DNA of 64,000 nucleotides from Acinetobacter beijerinckii CIP 110307 (GTDB lineage Bacteria; Pseudomonadota; Gammaproteobacteria; Pseudomonadales; Moraxellaceae): assembly GCF_000369005.1 (NCBI RefSeq), contig NZ_KB849765.1:682001-746000 (forward strand), written 5' to 3'. Made by a program: the position numbers and the translations under genes. Positions 1-14,211 of the stretch are shown here, one piece after another (positions within the stretch are counted from its first letter, which is position 1; each line of letters opens with the position of its first letter). The notes beneath the pieces were generated by a model. The model worked only from the letters and a program-made list of their open reading frames with translations, ran no database searches and was not told the DNA's origin.

Positions 1-1330
1 GGAACGTAGGAACATCATTGATAATTACCCCACCCACATGCAAATGATCCCATGCATAAAGCATATGATTTAGATTTTGAGTATAAATACCTGCCTGTAA
101 ACCAAAACGGCTTTGATTAATCGTGGCGATGCCCTGCTCAAAGTTTTTAAATTTTTCTAAAATGGCGATTGGCCCGAATGCTTCGTCTTTGTAAATTTCA
201 AGTTTAACATCAACATTCTCCAACAATGTCGGATCAAGAAAGACGCCTTCAAGCTTGCCGCCAATCAATATTTTTGCACCTTTTTTCTCAGCTTTATCAA
301 TCCATTTTTTCAAACGTACTGCTTCAGCTTCTTTAATCATTGGTCCAACAATTGTTGTACTTAATGCAGGATCGTCTACCTTTAGTTTTTTTAATTTGGC
401 TAATAATTTCTTTTTTACCTCGACATAAAGATCAGCGTGAACCAAAATTCGTTGCACACTAATACAGATTTGCCCTGCATGCCCGTAAGCTGCTCCGATT
501 AAACGATCAATAATCGCATCATCAATTACGGTGTCAGTATCAATTAAAACCGCTGCGTTGCCGCCTAGTTCTAAAGTGACTTTCTTACGACCCGCACGTG
601 CTTTCATATCCCAACCGACTTGGTCAGAACCAGTAAAGCTCAATAATTTAAAACGATCATCTGTCACTAGAATATCAGCGGCTTGACGATCACATGGCAA
701 TATTGACCAAGACCCTTTCGGCAAATCCGTCTCTGCTAAAACTTCAGCAATTTTCAGCGCACTAATCGGGGTCAAGCTCGCGGGTTTCAGCACAAAAGGA
801 CAACCTGCTGCGATCGCTGGCGCAATTTTATGCGCGACTAAATTCAGCGGAAAATTAAATGGACTAATCAAAGACACTGCACCTATCGGCACATGTTTTA
901 CCATGCCCCGATAACGTGAAGCAGCAGGCGTTACCGCTAAAGGAATCATTCGACCATCATCAAGCTGTGTGACGGCATCAGCGGCCAACTGAAAAGTATT
1001 AATTAATCGCTCAACTTCGGCACTCGCTGCACCGCGTGGTTTACCGCCTTCGGCAATTAAAATATCAGTCAGTTCATCACGTAATTCACTAAAACGTTTC
1101 ACGCAATGCAGCAATATTTTTTGTTTTTGAAAGGGTTTCAGTGCTGCCATTTCTGCCTCAGCACTGACAGATGCGGCAATGGCTTTCTCTAGCACTTTTG
1201 CATCTGCTAACGCCACTCGAGCATAAACTGAATTTCTATACTTATCATGTACTTCTAACCATTGACCTGTCTTGACTGCTTTCCCAGCAACATAAAGTGG
1301 ATAGTCCACAACATTCTGTACATCAGCCAT
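1..1330 (-). CDS. Aldehyde dehydrogenase family protein (3' end cut by window edge)
   Basis: Reads leftward from an ATG at 1330 and runs off the window edge after 443 codons, with no stop; a family member is usually about 475-500 residues, so only the C-terminal tail is missing. It is an NAD(P)-dependent aldehyde dehydrogenase: the cofactor-binding stretch SPFNFPLNL is near residue 155, the general-base glutamate lies in ELGGNAA (about E254), and the catalytic cysteine in GQICISVQR (about C289). These motifs show the enzyme is intact as far as seen. Aldehyde substrate cannot be read from the sequence. The next gene (outer-membrane barrel) diverges from it, with about 130 bp between them for two promoters. 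Confidence 0.9.
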   Translation of the reverse strand, partial: MADVQNVVDYPLYVAGKAVKTGQWLEVHDKYRNSVYARVALADAKVLEKAIAASVSAEAEMAALKPFQKQKILLHCVKRFSELRDELTDILIAEGGKPRGAASAEVERLINTFQLAADAVTQLDDGRMIPLAVTPAASRYRGMVKHVPIGAVSLISPFNFPLNLVAHKIAPAIAAGCPFVLKPASLTPISALKIAEVLAETDLPKGSWSILPCDRQAADILVTDDRFKLLSFTGSDQVGWDMKARAGRKKVTLELGGNAAVLIDTDTVIDDAIIDRLIGAAYGHAGQICISVQRILVHADLYVEVKKKLLAKLKKLKVDDPALSTTIVGPMIKEAEAVRLKKWIDKAEKKGAKILIGGKLEGVFLDPTLLENVDVKLEIYKDEAFGPIAILEKFKNFEQGIATINQSRFGLQAGIYTQNLNHMLYAWDHLHVGGVIINDVPTF

Positions 1331-1460
1331 TATTATTGCTTCCTTTTAAAAGTTTAAATTTAGACTACTGCATATTTTCTGAGATCACTATATGATTCGC
1401 CCATTCACTGATGAATTCACAACAATTCATTACGCTTTTGATATGAATTAGGACATTGCG

Positions 1461-2234
1461 ATGAAAATATTAAAAATATCAATCTTAGCTTTAGGGACAA
1501 GCTTTTGTGGGCTAGCACAAGCAGATGTGATTGGTGTAAAAGCAGATGCCAGTTATTGGTTTTATGATGGCAAAGCACAAGTTCAACCTAAACCAAACAC
1601 TTCATCATTAGCGAATAAAACAGGTGTAGATGATCTTCTACTAAACCCTTATGCCGGTCTATCTGCACCTGAAGAAAAATTAGATCGTAAAGGTTCAGCG
1701 CAAATTTCACTGGCCTTTGAACATCCGATTCCACTTATTCCAAATGCAAAAATTCGCTATGTGAATTTAAAATCACAGACTGAAAAAGAAATTGCAGGAC
1801 AACCCGTGTATGACTTAAACATCGATCACACTGATTTTCTTTTATACTATGAAATCTTAGATAATATCGTCGATGCGGATGTTGGTCTTGGTGCAACCAA
1901 ATTAAATGGTGATATCAAGACACTAAATCTTAGTAAAATTGATATCGATAAAACCATTCCTGTTATTTATGGGTCAGCAGGAGTTAAACTGCCATTTACA
2001 GGTTTAAGCGCAAAAGCGGAATTGTTATATAGCAACTTTAACGATACCAAAATCACGGATGCTCAAGCAGAGTTACAATATAACTTTATTGATAATTTAT
2101 TGGTCGATGTCGGCTTAAAAGCAGGTTACCGTATTTTAGATGTGAAATTCGATGACTACAAAAGCAATAACGTCAAAAATGATCTTAAATTTGACTTTAA
2201 AGGTCCTTATATCGGCATAGATGTCCATTTCTAA
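1461..2234 (+). CDS. Outer-membrane beta-barrel protein (TIGR04219-like)
   Basis: 257 residues with a Sec signal peptide (about residues 1-21, ending GLAQA before DVIGVKADASYW). The mature part alternates polar and hydrophobic residues in strand-like blocks and ends in a phenylalanine (IGIDVHF), the usual C-terminal signal for BAM-mediated insertion of outer-membrane barrels. Size and start resemble the TIGR04219 family of small barrels; substrate unknown. It faces away from the aldehyde dehydrogenase gene and converges on the SLC13 permease gene. The start ATG at 1461 is followed directly by a lysine-rich signal sequence, which supports that start. Confidence 0.75.
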   Translation: MKILKISILALGTSFCGLAQADVIGVKADASYWFYDGKAQVQPKPNTSSLANKTGVDDLLLNPYAGLSAPEEKLDRKGSAQISLAFEHPIPLIPNAKIRYVNLKSQTEKEIAGQPVYDLNIDHTDFLLYYEILDNIVDADVGLGATKLNGDIKTLNLSKIDIDKTIPVIYGSAGVKLPFTGLSAKAELLYSNFNDTKITDAQAELQYNFIDNLLVDVGLKAGYRILDVKFDDYKSNNVKNDLKFDFKGPYIGIDVHF

Positions 2235-2255
2235 TATCGTCGCTCTCTAAACAAA

Positions 2256-2278
2256 AGACCCTGAATCATTCAGGGTCT
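2256..2278 (-). terminator. Rho-independent terminator of the SLC13 permease gene
   Basis: Perfect 11-bp stem (AGACCCTGAAT and ATTCAGGGTCT) with a 1-nt centre. Read on the minus strand the stem is followed by TTTTGTTT, so it terminates the permease gene; on the plus strand there is no T-run, though the hairpin may also protect the barrel mRNA end. Confidence 0.8.
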
Positions 2279-2284
2279 GACCGA

Positions 2285-4060
2285 CTACAGTTTGATTGGA
2301 AATACTACGAGCAACATCAAAACTGTCACTGTTCCAATAAAAATATTCATGGGCAAACCCACTTTGAGAAAATCATTAAATCGATAATTTCCAGGCCCCA
2401 TGACCATAAGATTAGTTTGATAACCTAGTGGTGTCGCAAAACTAGCAGATGCACCCATCATAATTGCAAAAACAAATGGAATCGGGTTTAAATGAGCCTG
2501 TGAAGTGATTTCCAACACGATTGGCAAGGTCAGTAATGCCGCTGCATTATTGGTAATGACTTCTGTAAGCACTGAAACGAAAAAGTAGGTTAAGATTAAT
2601 AATAAAATTGCCTCACCTGCACTGAAATGCACAATAAATTGTGCTAATAACTCAGCAACACCTGTTTTCTCTAAAGCTGCCCCAAGAGCAAATGACGCAG
2701 CAATCGTTAAAATAACCGTTAAGTCTAAACTTTTCTCTGCCTGTTTTACGGTTAAACACTTTGCAAAAAGCATCGCCCCTGCTGCCAATAAAGCCGCATT
2801 CAACATACTCAGGAGTTCAAAACTTGCAGCTCCCACTGCTACAAGTAAAATTCCCCATGATAATAGAGCCTTATCATGTTTGAGCGGTTCATGGTCGAGT
2901 TCATTGACCAGTAAAAAATCTTTATTATATTTTTGCCGCGTCACAAAAGCTGGACGAGCTTCTAACAACAACGTATCACCAGCCTGTAATTTGATATTAC
3001 CTAAACCACCTTTCAAACGCTCACCATTGCGAGCCACGGCTAACACAACTGCACCATAACGATTGCGAAACTTCGAGTCACGAATTGCGCTCCCGATCGC
3101 TTCACAATGTGGTGAGACCACAGCTTCAACTAAACGACGTCCTGCATGTGATTCTTCTAAAGCTGATTTTTCGTCAATACTCGACGGAGCAATTAAACCA
3201 TTAATTTTAAGAAGTTCAGTAATCGCTTCTGTGTCTCCAGCAAACACTAGACGATCACCACCAAATAAAACCTCATCTGAAGAGACTGCGGATAACACCG
3301 TTTGTTGACGCTCGATCTCAACCAGATAAACTCGCTTTAAACTTCTTAATCCCGCAGCTGCAACCGATTGTCCCACTAAAGGACCATTTGGGCTTACAAT
3401 GACCTCTAAGGTAAATTCACGTAGATTAGAAAAAACATTTTGCTCTTGATGATGGGGTAACAACTTTGGCGCAAACCAATACATCGCAAACATACCAATA
3501 ATGGCAACAGGTAAACCAATAACTGTGATATCAAATAGACCAAAACCTGCTTCACCAGTTAAGGTCTGATACTGACCATTAACCACCAAATTGGTACTTG
3601 TCCCGATCAATGTAATTGTTCCGCCGAGGATTGCGGTATAACTCAAGGGGATCATGAGTTTTGAAGGAGGAATTCCTATCTTTTTTGACCAACTATTCAA
3701 TGCAGGAATCATTGTCGCAACCACGGGCGTATTATTTAAAAAAGCACTGAGTGGCGCTATAGGTAAAAAAATCCGTAATAGAGCCATCCGCTCAGATTTC
3801 GGTGAACCTAATAATTTATTAACGAATAAGTCAATTCCCCCAGAGTTTGAAATACCTGCTGCAACCACAAACATTGCGGCAACTGTAATCAATCCAGAAT
3901 TACTGAAACCCGCCAAAGCTTCTTGAGCAGTCAACACACCAAATACACTTAATATCGTTAAAATTGCCATCATTACGATATGCGGAGCAATTTTTGAAAA
4001 TATCAGTGTAAGTAGCCCTCCAAGCGTTAACGCCAAAGACAACCAACCTTCCCAGCCCAT
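2285..4060 (-). CDS. SLC13/CitMHS-type permease with TrkA-C domains
   Basis: 591-residue inner-membrane protein of the ion-transporter/arsenite-permease-like superfamily. Residues about 1-200 form a first set of membrane helices containing SAFLNNTPVVATMIPAL, about 205-385 are two soluble TrkA-C (RCK-C) regulatory domains, and about 395-591 a second helix set containing the matching VLTEVITNNAAALLTLPIV. The paired NNT/NNA hairpins are typical of the sodium/dicarboxylate or sulfate symporter fold. The substrate could be a dicarboxylate, sulfate or another anion; the sequence does not decide. Single gene with its own terminator, convergent with the barrel gene. Start ATG at 4060. Confidence 0.85.
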   Translation of the reverse strand: MGWEGWLSLALTLGGLLTLIFSKIAPHIVMMAILTILSVFGVLTAQEALAGFSNSGLITVAAMFVVAAGISNSGGIDLFVNKLLGSPKSERMALLRIFLPIAPLSAFLNNTPVVATMIPALNSWSKKIGIPPSKLMIPLSYTAILGGTITLIGTSTNLVVNGQYQTLTGEAGFGLFDITVIGLPVAIIGMFAMYWFAPKLLPHHQEQNVFSNLREFTLEVIVSPNGPLVGQSVAAAGLRSLKRVYLVEIERQQTVLSAVSSDEVLFGGDRLVFAGDTEAITELLKINGLIAPSSIDEKSALEESHAGRRLVEAVVSPHCEAIGSAIRDSKFRNRYGAVVLAVARNGERLKGGLGNIKLQAGDTLLLEARPAFVTRQKYNKDFLLVNELDHEPLKHDKALLSWGILLVAVGAASFELLSMLNAALLAAGAMLFAKCLTVKQAEKSLDLTVILTIAASFALGAALEKTGVAELLAQFIVHFSAGEAILLLILTYFFVSVLTEVITNNAAALLTLPIVLEITSQAHLNPIPFVFAIMMGASASFATPLGYQTNLMVMGPGNYRFNDFLKVGLPMNIFIGTVTVLMLLVVFPIKL

Positions 4061-4324
4061 CTAGCAGTCTTTCCATACATCTATAATTTCCCGAATTCTA
4101 TATCGTTAAAGTTCATATACAAATGCGATTAAAAGCTAACCTTAGCTAAAATATTCATAACAAAATTCATATATTTGGTGTGTTTTTCTATTCCACAGTT
4201 GAATCACGATTGAACTGTACGCTTCAGCCTACAAAAATCGCAGCAATTGACGAATATACCGACCTCAACTTTTCACCTATTATTTGAAACATAGAGAGAT
4301 AGGAAGTCTCATTGAGAATAATAA

Positions 4325-4416
4325 AACACACAGGACGTGGTCGTTCATAAGGACTATAAACGACAAGAAACTGAATACGAAGAAGCCCCGTCAGGATGAT
4401 GGGGCTTCTTTTTATC
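4325..4416 (+). ncRNA. Candidate small RNA with two hairpins and an intrinsic terminator
   Basis: In the 374-bp gap between the permease and ankyrin genes (4061-4434) the only clear structure is here: a hairpin GTCGTT (4340-4345) with AACGAC (4359-4364), then a strong 10-bp GC-rich stem (4380-4389 with 4401-4410) followed on the plus strand by TTTTATCT. No coding gene on the plus strand ends nearby, so the terminator fits a small non-coding transcript. The 5' end is a guess; no convincing promoter was identified. The stem could instead end the ankyrin gene transcript on the minus strand, although the T-run there is poorer. Confidence 0.4.
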
Positions 4417-4434
4417 TATTATTTTATTGGTGAT

Positions 4435-4746
4435 TTAAAGACTTCTAAGATATACAACTATTTCGCTATGTTCTGCCAACTCAGCAAGTTGTAATGCAGT
4501 ATATTCGCCTTTATAAGCTACATTAGCACCCTTACTCACCAGTAGCTTCACTACAGCCAAATGATCATTCTCCGCAGCAGCTTGTAAGGCACTATAGCCT
4601 TCGTCATCGGTCTGGTTTGGATCTACGCCCTCTGCCAATAGCTGCTCGACTTGTTCCACATCACCTAAGGATGCCCAATACACTAGCTCAGGAAGATGCA
4701 GCTCTTCATCATCTTCGGGGAGTGGAGAGAAAGAGTTGAGTTTCAT
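4435..4746 (-). CDS. Small ankyrin-repeat protein
   Basis: 103 residues starting at the ATG at 4746 (MKLNSFSPLPED); a longer reading from a TTG at 4773 is possible but less likely. Contains about three ankyrin repeats: LVYWASLGDVEQVEQLLAEGVDPN, then DDEGYSALQAAAENDHLAVVKLLVSKGANV, then a short final repeat with YTALQLAELAEHSEIVVYL. No signal peptide, so probably a cytoplasmic protein-binding module; partner unknown. The putative integron cassette ends about 80 bp upstream of its start, so the cassette appears to have inserted into its promoter region, and cassette transcripts may read into it. Confidence 0.75.
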   Translation of the reverse strand: MKLNSFSPLPEDDEELHLPELVYWASLGDVEQVEQLLAEGVDPNQTDDEGYSALQAAAENDHLAVVKLLVSKGANVAYKGEYTALQLAELAEHSEIVVYLRSL

Positions 4747-4828
4747 AAGAAATGACCCAGTTTTTAGTATCAAGTATAATTAAAACTTAAATTTGGTAGC
4801 GTATCTATAATAAATTTGATGGATATAA

Positions 4829-4939
4829 CGCCAAGTTCAGTGGCAGTTTTTTAGTCGTGGTTTTTCGGAATACTTTTACGCAGCAAAACCATAAAAGCAC
4901 GACTTAAAGCTACCCAAGGGGTAATTCGACTTGTTAGGT
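4829..4939 (-). repeat. attC-like recombination site of the cassette
   Basis: About 111 bp, within the usual attC size range. On the minus strand the ends are ACCTAACAAGT and ACTTGGCGTT, which pair as TAAC/GTTA and AAGT/ACTT with an unpaired GGC, giving the usual asymmetric bulge. The interior contains a second self-complementary pair around AGTCGTG (plus 4853-4859) and CACGACT (plus 4898-4904), with similar T-rich flanks, so the whole element folds into one long imperfect hairpin as integrase substrates do. Confidence 0.6.
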
Positions 4940-5575
4940 ATTAAACTCTGTTCTCCATGACGTTGTCATTCTGCATACGTTTTCTGCACTTCCTTTTTGT
5001 GCTGGTTCTGTACCATGAACGTGAATCCTGTTATCAAAAATAAGTAAATCACCTTGTTGTATATCTACATATATTCGACCTTCAGGATTTTCATATTCAA
5101 TAATTTTTCCACAAGTTGAAGCTATTGCATCTTTGTTTAGAAAGAACTTACCTTGCGAAAAATCGTTATTTGGCTTAGTGAGCATAGTTACAGCCACATA
5201 GTCATTTCTGCCATAGCCTACGTCTCTACCTCTATGCCGCTCTATATAACCACCCAAACCATATTTGAAAATTGGGAAATATTTTTCATTGATATTTCCT
5301 GACCAGATTAGACCAGTAATCTGCTCTAATTTTTTTATTCCTTCCTTTGATATTTGCATAGACTCTTCTGTTGAAAGATAACAATACGACAAAGGTGATC
5401 TATTAGATTCATATACGATATTATATCTGTCACTACTATCATTTAGACCCATTGCTCCTGTATCTAAATATCCTTTTTCTGCTTTGTAAAATTCAGAAAC
5501 TAAGAGATCACAATCAACCTCGCTAAGGAAGTTCTTGATGTATACATACCCATCATTTTCTAATTTTTCTTTCAT
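4934..5575 (-). CDS. Putative 2-oxoglutarate/Fe(II)-dependent oxygenase, cassette-borne
   Basis: 213 residues, cytoplasmic, no signal peptide. The C-terminal half reads like a double-stranded beta-helix oxygenase: a His/Asp pair in IERHRGRDVGYG (about H114 and D118), a long strand region ending QGDLLIFDNRIHVHGTEP (about H187, candidate distal iron ligand), and RMTTSWR with arginines that could hold 2-oxoglutarate. The His-to-Asp spacing is not the plain HxD motif, so the ligands are tentative. Substrate unknown; an amino acid or small-molecule hydroxylase is plausible. The start ATG at 5575 has AGGAG eight bases upstream. Its stop lies within the attC site, and the gene is the only cargo of the cassette. 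Confidence 0.65.
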   Translation of the reverse strand: MKEKLENDGYVYIKNFLSEVDCDLLVSEFYKAEKGYLDTGAMGLNDSSDRYNIVYESNRSPLSYCYLSTEESMQISKEGIKKLEQITGLIWSGNINEKYFPIFKYGLGGYIERHRGRDVGYGRNDYVAVTMLTKPNNDFSQGKFFLNKDAIASTCGKIIEYENPEGRIYVDIQQGDLLIFDNRIHVHGTEPAQKGSAENVCRMTTSWRTEFNT

Positions 5576-5776
5576 TTTAATTGCTCCTGACGCCTAACTA
5601 CTCTTATGCTGTAGAGATAACACAAGATGCTAAAACTTGCTGCATAAGATATCTGTTTTATTATAAATTGAATAAAAAATAATTGATTTATTTGAACTAT
5701 AAAATATTTTTGAATAAGAAAAATCAATAATAGTCAACTCAGCTACCTAAATTATTTTTCTCTTTCCCTTGCAAAA

Positions 5777-5811
5777 AAACACCCCCTGCTCTATCGAGTA
5801 GGGGGTGTTTT
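5777..5811 (-). terminator. rRNA operon terminator
   Basis: GC-rich hairpin (ACACCCCCT with AGGGGGTGT) just after the 5S gene on the minus strand, followed by a run of seven T. Placed as the end of the rrn transcript. The remainder of 5599-5776 is AT-rich and shows no gene. Confidence 0.85.
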
Positions 5812-5821
5812 GAATTTAAAA

Positions 5822-5935
5822 GCTGGCGATGACTTACTCTCACATGGCAAGTGCCACACTACCATCAGCGCGAAGAGGTTTCACTTCTGAGTTCGGGAAG
5901 GGATCAGGTGGTTCACTCTTGCTATTGTCGCCAGC
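5822..5935 (-). rRNA. rrf: 5S ribosomal RNA
   Basis: About 114 nt; ends CTGGCGA and TCGCCAG pair to form helix I, and the internal stretch with CACCTGATCCC and GAACTCAGAAGTG is the conserved 5S core. Last gene of the leftward rrn operon, 178 bp after the 23S gene. Confidence 0.95.
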
Positions 5936-6112
5936 AAACTGTTTTGGCTTTCGGTGGTCTTACTCTTGAACTTAATTTTAAGTTCTTTGCCACTTAGTAC
6001 CGAAAGAGTTATTAACGGATTAGATCATTGGTCTGTATTGTAACTAGTTTATACACTAAATCAAGTTAAGTATTGAATTTATCTTGAATACAACAACTGT
6101 TTGGGTGTTGTA

Positions 6113-9005
<2,893 letters not shown>

Positions 9006-9419
9006 ATACAACCCCAAACAGTCGTTAACACATACAAGTGAGTGTTAGCGTTGCAAACTTAATTGCTACTATTCGTTGTCTGTGAACTTAATCACCATAC
9101 AGCTTCAATCTAAATTCATTACCAAAACGCTTGATTCAGTGTTTTTGCTAGTTCTCAGATTAACTCTTCATCCAACTGAAATACTTACGTATTACTGTTA
9201 GTGTTGAATTAATCGAGTTTGAACAATTTATTTCAGACTCAATTTTCTAATCTGTTAATGATTAACTACCACCTCGTCGGTGCGTAGTAAACTGTGATAA
9301 ATCACAGAAGTTAATAAACTCAAATCAAAATCTCTTTTGATTTATTTAGGCATTTATTAATTTCTATAATTTACTTTAGCTTTGAATTAATTTCGTTTTT
9401 ACAAACTCTTTTTAATTCA
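9006..9419 (-). other. Internal transcribed spacer between tRNA-Ala and 23S
   Basis: About 410 bp of AT-rich spacer transcribed as part of the rrn precursor. Apart from the 23S-flanking processing arm at its left end I see no gene, further tRNA or insertion in it. Confidence 0.8.
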
Positions 9420-9495
9420 TGGTGGAGACTAGGAGAGTCGAACTCCTGACCTCCTGCGTGCAAAGCAGGCGCTCTACCAACTAAGCTAAGTCCCC
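9420..9495 (-). tRNA. tRNA-Ala (anticodon UGC)
   Basis: 76 nt with CCA encoded (plus-strand TGG at 9420-9422), acceptor GGGGACT paired with AGTCTCC, anticodon TGC within CTTTGCACG, and T-loop GTTCGACTC. Lies in the 16S-23S spacer as usual for this operon type. Confidence 0.96.
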
Positions 9496-9565
9496 AGCTT
9501 AAATCATAATGAACGACATATCTTTCAATCTAGCAGCTTGTGATTATTCATCACTTCGTCAGTAG

Positions 9566-9642
<77 letters not shown>

Positions 9643-9656
9643 TCAGATACATCTTC

Positions 9657-9695
9657 GAAGAACAACTTGTTGTGGATTCTTACCGGCCATCAATC
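9657..9695 (-). other. 3' arm of the pre-16S processing stem
   Basis: This 39-nt stretch is complementary, with few mismatches, to 11349-11387 in the 16S leader; the shared core is CAAGTTGTTCTTC and its complement. The two arms bracket 16S and would form the long RNase III substrate helix in the precursor. Confidence 0.8.
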
Positions 9696-9701
9696 TTTCG
9701 T

Positions 9702-11239
<1,538 letters not shown>

Positions 11240-11691
11240 ATAATCATTAGTAGCTTATGGCTACAAATCTTGGCTCATCAATTTTCTGACTTTAATTTCT
11301 CAAATAAACTTCGAGTAATTTCTACCATCTAATCAATGAAATATTTTCGATCGATTAACCAGTAAAAATCCACACAAGTTGTTCTTCTATTCTCTTAATG
11401 ATCTTCTCAATGATTCGTCATCATCAAGCTAGGTCGGCTATATTACTCTGAATTTCTTCAAAGTCAACAGGTAATTTAGATATTTATCAAACTTATCAAC
11501 CAATCCAAGAATCCAACCTTTCTAGCCAAATCCTTGTTTCTCAACAAGTTTTTATCTGCATCACCGCCGATGGATGTGCATTCTACAGCATTTCAGGTCA
11601 GGCGCAACCCCCTTTTTTATTATTTTCTTTTGCATGTTTCTTTTTTCTACAAAATCAGTGTTTTCGTTGTTTTTATCAGCTATTTACGTAT
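11240..11691 (-). other. rRNA operon leader and promoter region
   Basis: Gene-free stretch upstream of 16S. It holds the 5' arm of the 16S processing stem (11349-11387) and a strong promoter (11440-11467); beyond 11470 I see only AT-rich sequence that could include UP elements. Short frames on the plus strand here have no ribosome binding site. Confidence 0.75.
11440..11467 (-). promoter_or_regulatory. rrn promoter (P1-like)
   Basis: Minus strand: -35 TTGACT (11467-11462), 16-bp spacer, -10 TAATAT (11445-11440), then a GC-rich discriminator GCCGACC, the arrangement expected of a stringently controlled rRNA promoter. About 200 bp upstream of mature 16S. Confidence 0.8.
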
Positions 11692-11718
11692 AAAAAGCAG
11701 GCTCATGGCCTGCTTTTT
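11692..11718. terminator. Terminator after tyrS
   Basis: AAAAAGCAGGC pairs with GCCTGCTTTTT around a short loop; flanked by A and T runs on both sides, so it can act in both directions. It ends the leftward tyrS transcript and insulates the rrn promoter. Confidence 0.8.
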
Positions 11719-11735
11719 ATTATTTACATTTCGAA

Positions 11736-12971
<1,236 letters not shown>

Positions 12972-13029
12972 TTATTCAATTTGTGCGATATACTAACATT
13001 TTTTCAGCATCTTGCAGGATAAGTTGTAT

Positions 13030-14163
13030 ATGAGCGCAATCTATATTGGTGTAATGACAGGCACGAGCATGGATGGTGTTGATATTGTTGCAACTTCATT
13101 TGATCCTTTAACACTGCACGCTACGCTGACAGTGCCTTTTGAGCCTGAGTTACGTGATGAATTAATGGCACTCACGCTTCCAGATGACAATGAAATTGAT
13201 CGTATGGGTAAAGCCGATGTTGCTTTAGCCAAAATGATCGGTCATGGCATTAATCAATTGATTGAAAATAATAATTTAGATCGAACGGATATTAAGGCAA
13301 TTGGCTCACATGGGCAAACCATTCGCCATCGTCCTGAATACGGATTTACCTTACAAATAGGTGATCCCAATATTATTACTGAGATCACTCAACTTCCTGT
13401 TATTTCAGATTTTCGTCGTCGAGATATGGCTGCTGGTGGTCAAGGTGCACCGTTAGTGCCTGCATTCCATCAAGCTTTATTTCAGCATGATAGTATTCAC
13501 CGTGTGATTTTAAATTTAGGTGGCATTGCCAATGTCAGCATGTTACCTGCAAACGATTTAAACGGCGTATATGGCTTTGATACTGGCCCTGCCAACATTT
13601 TGATGGATGCTTGGTGTCATCGCCACACTGGACATCCTTATGATGAAAATGGGGATTGGGCAGCCTACGGTAATCCAGTACGCTCATTGTTAGATCGTTT
13701 ACAGACCCATGAGTTTTTTGCCAAAGAACCACCGAAAAGTACAGGGCGCGAAGACTTTAATCTAGAATGGCTTGATGATCAGATTAGCGATTGGCGCAAT
13801 GATCTTGAATATGATGAGCTTGAAGATACGCCTGAAAATATTCAAGCAACGCTCATGAAACTCACCACACGTGCAATTAAAAAAGCCATTTATCGCAGCA
13901 AAGAGTTCATGCCTACAGGTGAGGTCTATGTATGTGGTGGTGGCGCTTATAATTCATTTCTGCTTGAACAACTGCGTTGGCGTTTGCGCAAACACAATTG
14001 GTCAGTACAAACCACAGATGCTTTAGGCTTGGCACCGACTTGGGTAGAAGCAACTGCATTTGCTTGGTTAGCAATGCGTTTTGTACAACAACTTAGTGGT
14101 AATTTACCTGCCGTCACTGGAGCCAGTGGTGATCGTATTTTAGGAACGATTACGGCGGTATAA
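13030..14163 (+). CDS. anmK: Anhydro-N-acetylmuramic acid kinase
   Basis: 377 residues from the ATG at 13030 (MSAIYIGVMTGTSMDG); a TTG six codons upstream is disfavoured. Phosphorylates and opens 1,6-anhydro-MurNAc released during peptidoglycan turnover, feeding cell-wall recycling. GVMTGTSMDGVD at the N-terminus is the family hallmark; SHGQTIRHRP, NLGGIANVS, GFDTGPAN and the late VCGGGAYN complete the sugar-kinase/ASKHA fold. Length is normal. It shares the window with another recycling gene, mpl, at 49.6 kb, and ends at a bidirectional terminator shared with erpA. Confidence 0.96.
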   Translation: MSAIYIGVMTGTSMDGVDIVATSFDPLTLHATLTVPFEPELRDELMALTLPDDNEIDRMGKADVALAKMIGHGINQLIENNNLDRTDIKAIGSHGQTIRHRPEYGFTLQIGDPNIITEITQLPVISDFRRRDMAAGGQGAPLVPAFHQALFQHDSIHRVILNLGGIANVSMLPANDLNGVYGFDTGPANILMDAWCHRHTGHPYDENGDWAAYGNPVRSLLDRLQTHEFFAKEPPKSTGREDFNLEWLDDQISDWRNDLEYDELEDTPENIQATLMKLTTRAIKKAIYRSKEFMPTGEVYVCGGGAYNSFLLEQLRWRLRKHNWSVQTTDALGLAPTWVEATAFAWLAMRFVQQLSGNLPAVTGASGDRILGTITAV

Positions 14164-14165
14164 AC

Positions 14166-14197
14166 AAAAAAAGCTTCTCAATTGGAGAAGCTTTTTT
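14166..14197. terminator. Bidirectional terminator between anmK and erpA
   Basis: Stem AAGCTTCTC / GAGAAGCTT with A-run before and T-run after; serves both convergent genes. Confidence 0.85.
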
Positions 14198-14211
14198 AAA
14201 TTAAAAATCTT

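Larger units (their letters stand above)
4829..5597 (-). mobile_element. Single integron gene cassette outside an integron (putative)
   Basis: On the minus strand the block begins after the G of a consensus core site GTTAGGC (5598-5592), carries one tightly packed gene whose RBS and ATG follow at once, and ends in an attC-like element whose last G is at 4829. The gene's stop TAA lies inside the R''-type box ACCTAAC (4939-4933), as in many known cassettes. Joining the ends restores an attC with R'' ACCTAAC and R' GTTAGGC, which pair. The right junction in the chromosome reads GTTATAT, a non-consensus GTT expected of a host secondary site. No integrase gene or attI is visible in the window. Confidence 0.65.

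Noticed and set aside
4435..4773. Ankyrin gene as a second integron cassette
   Set aside because: No core site or attC-like palindrome lies after its stop, and its leader is too long for a cassette.
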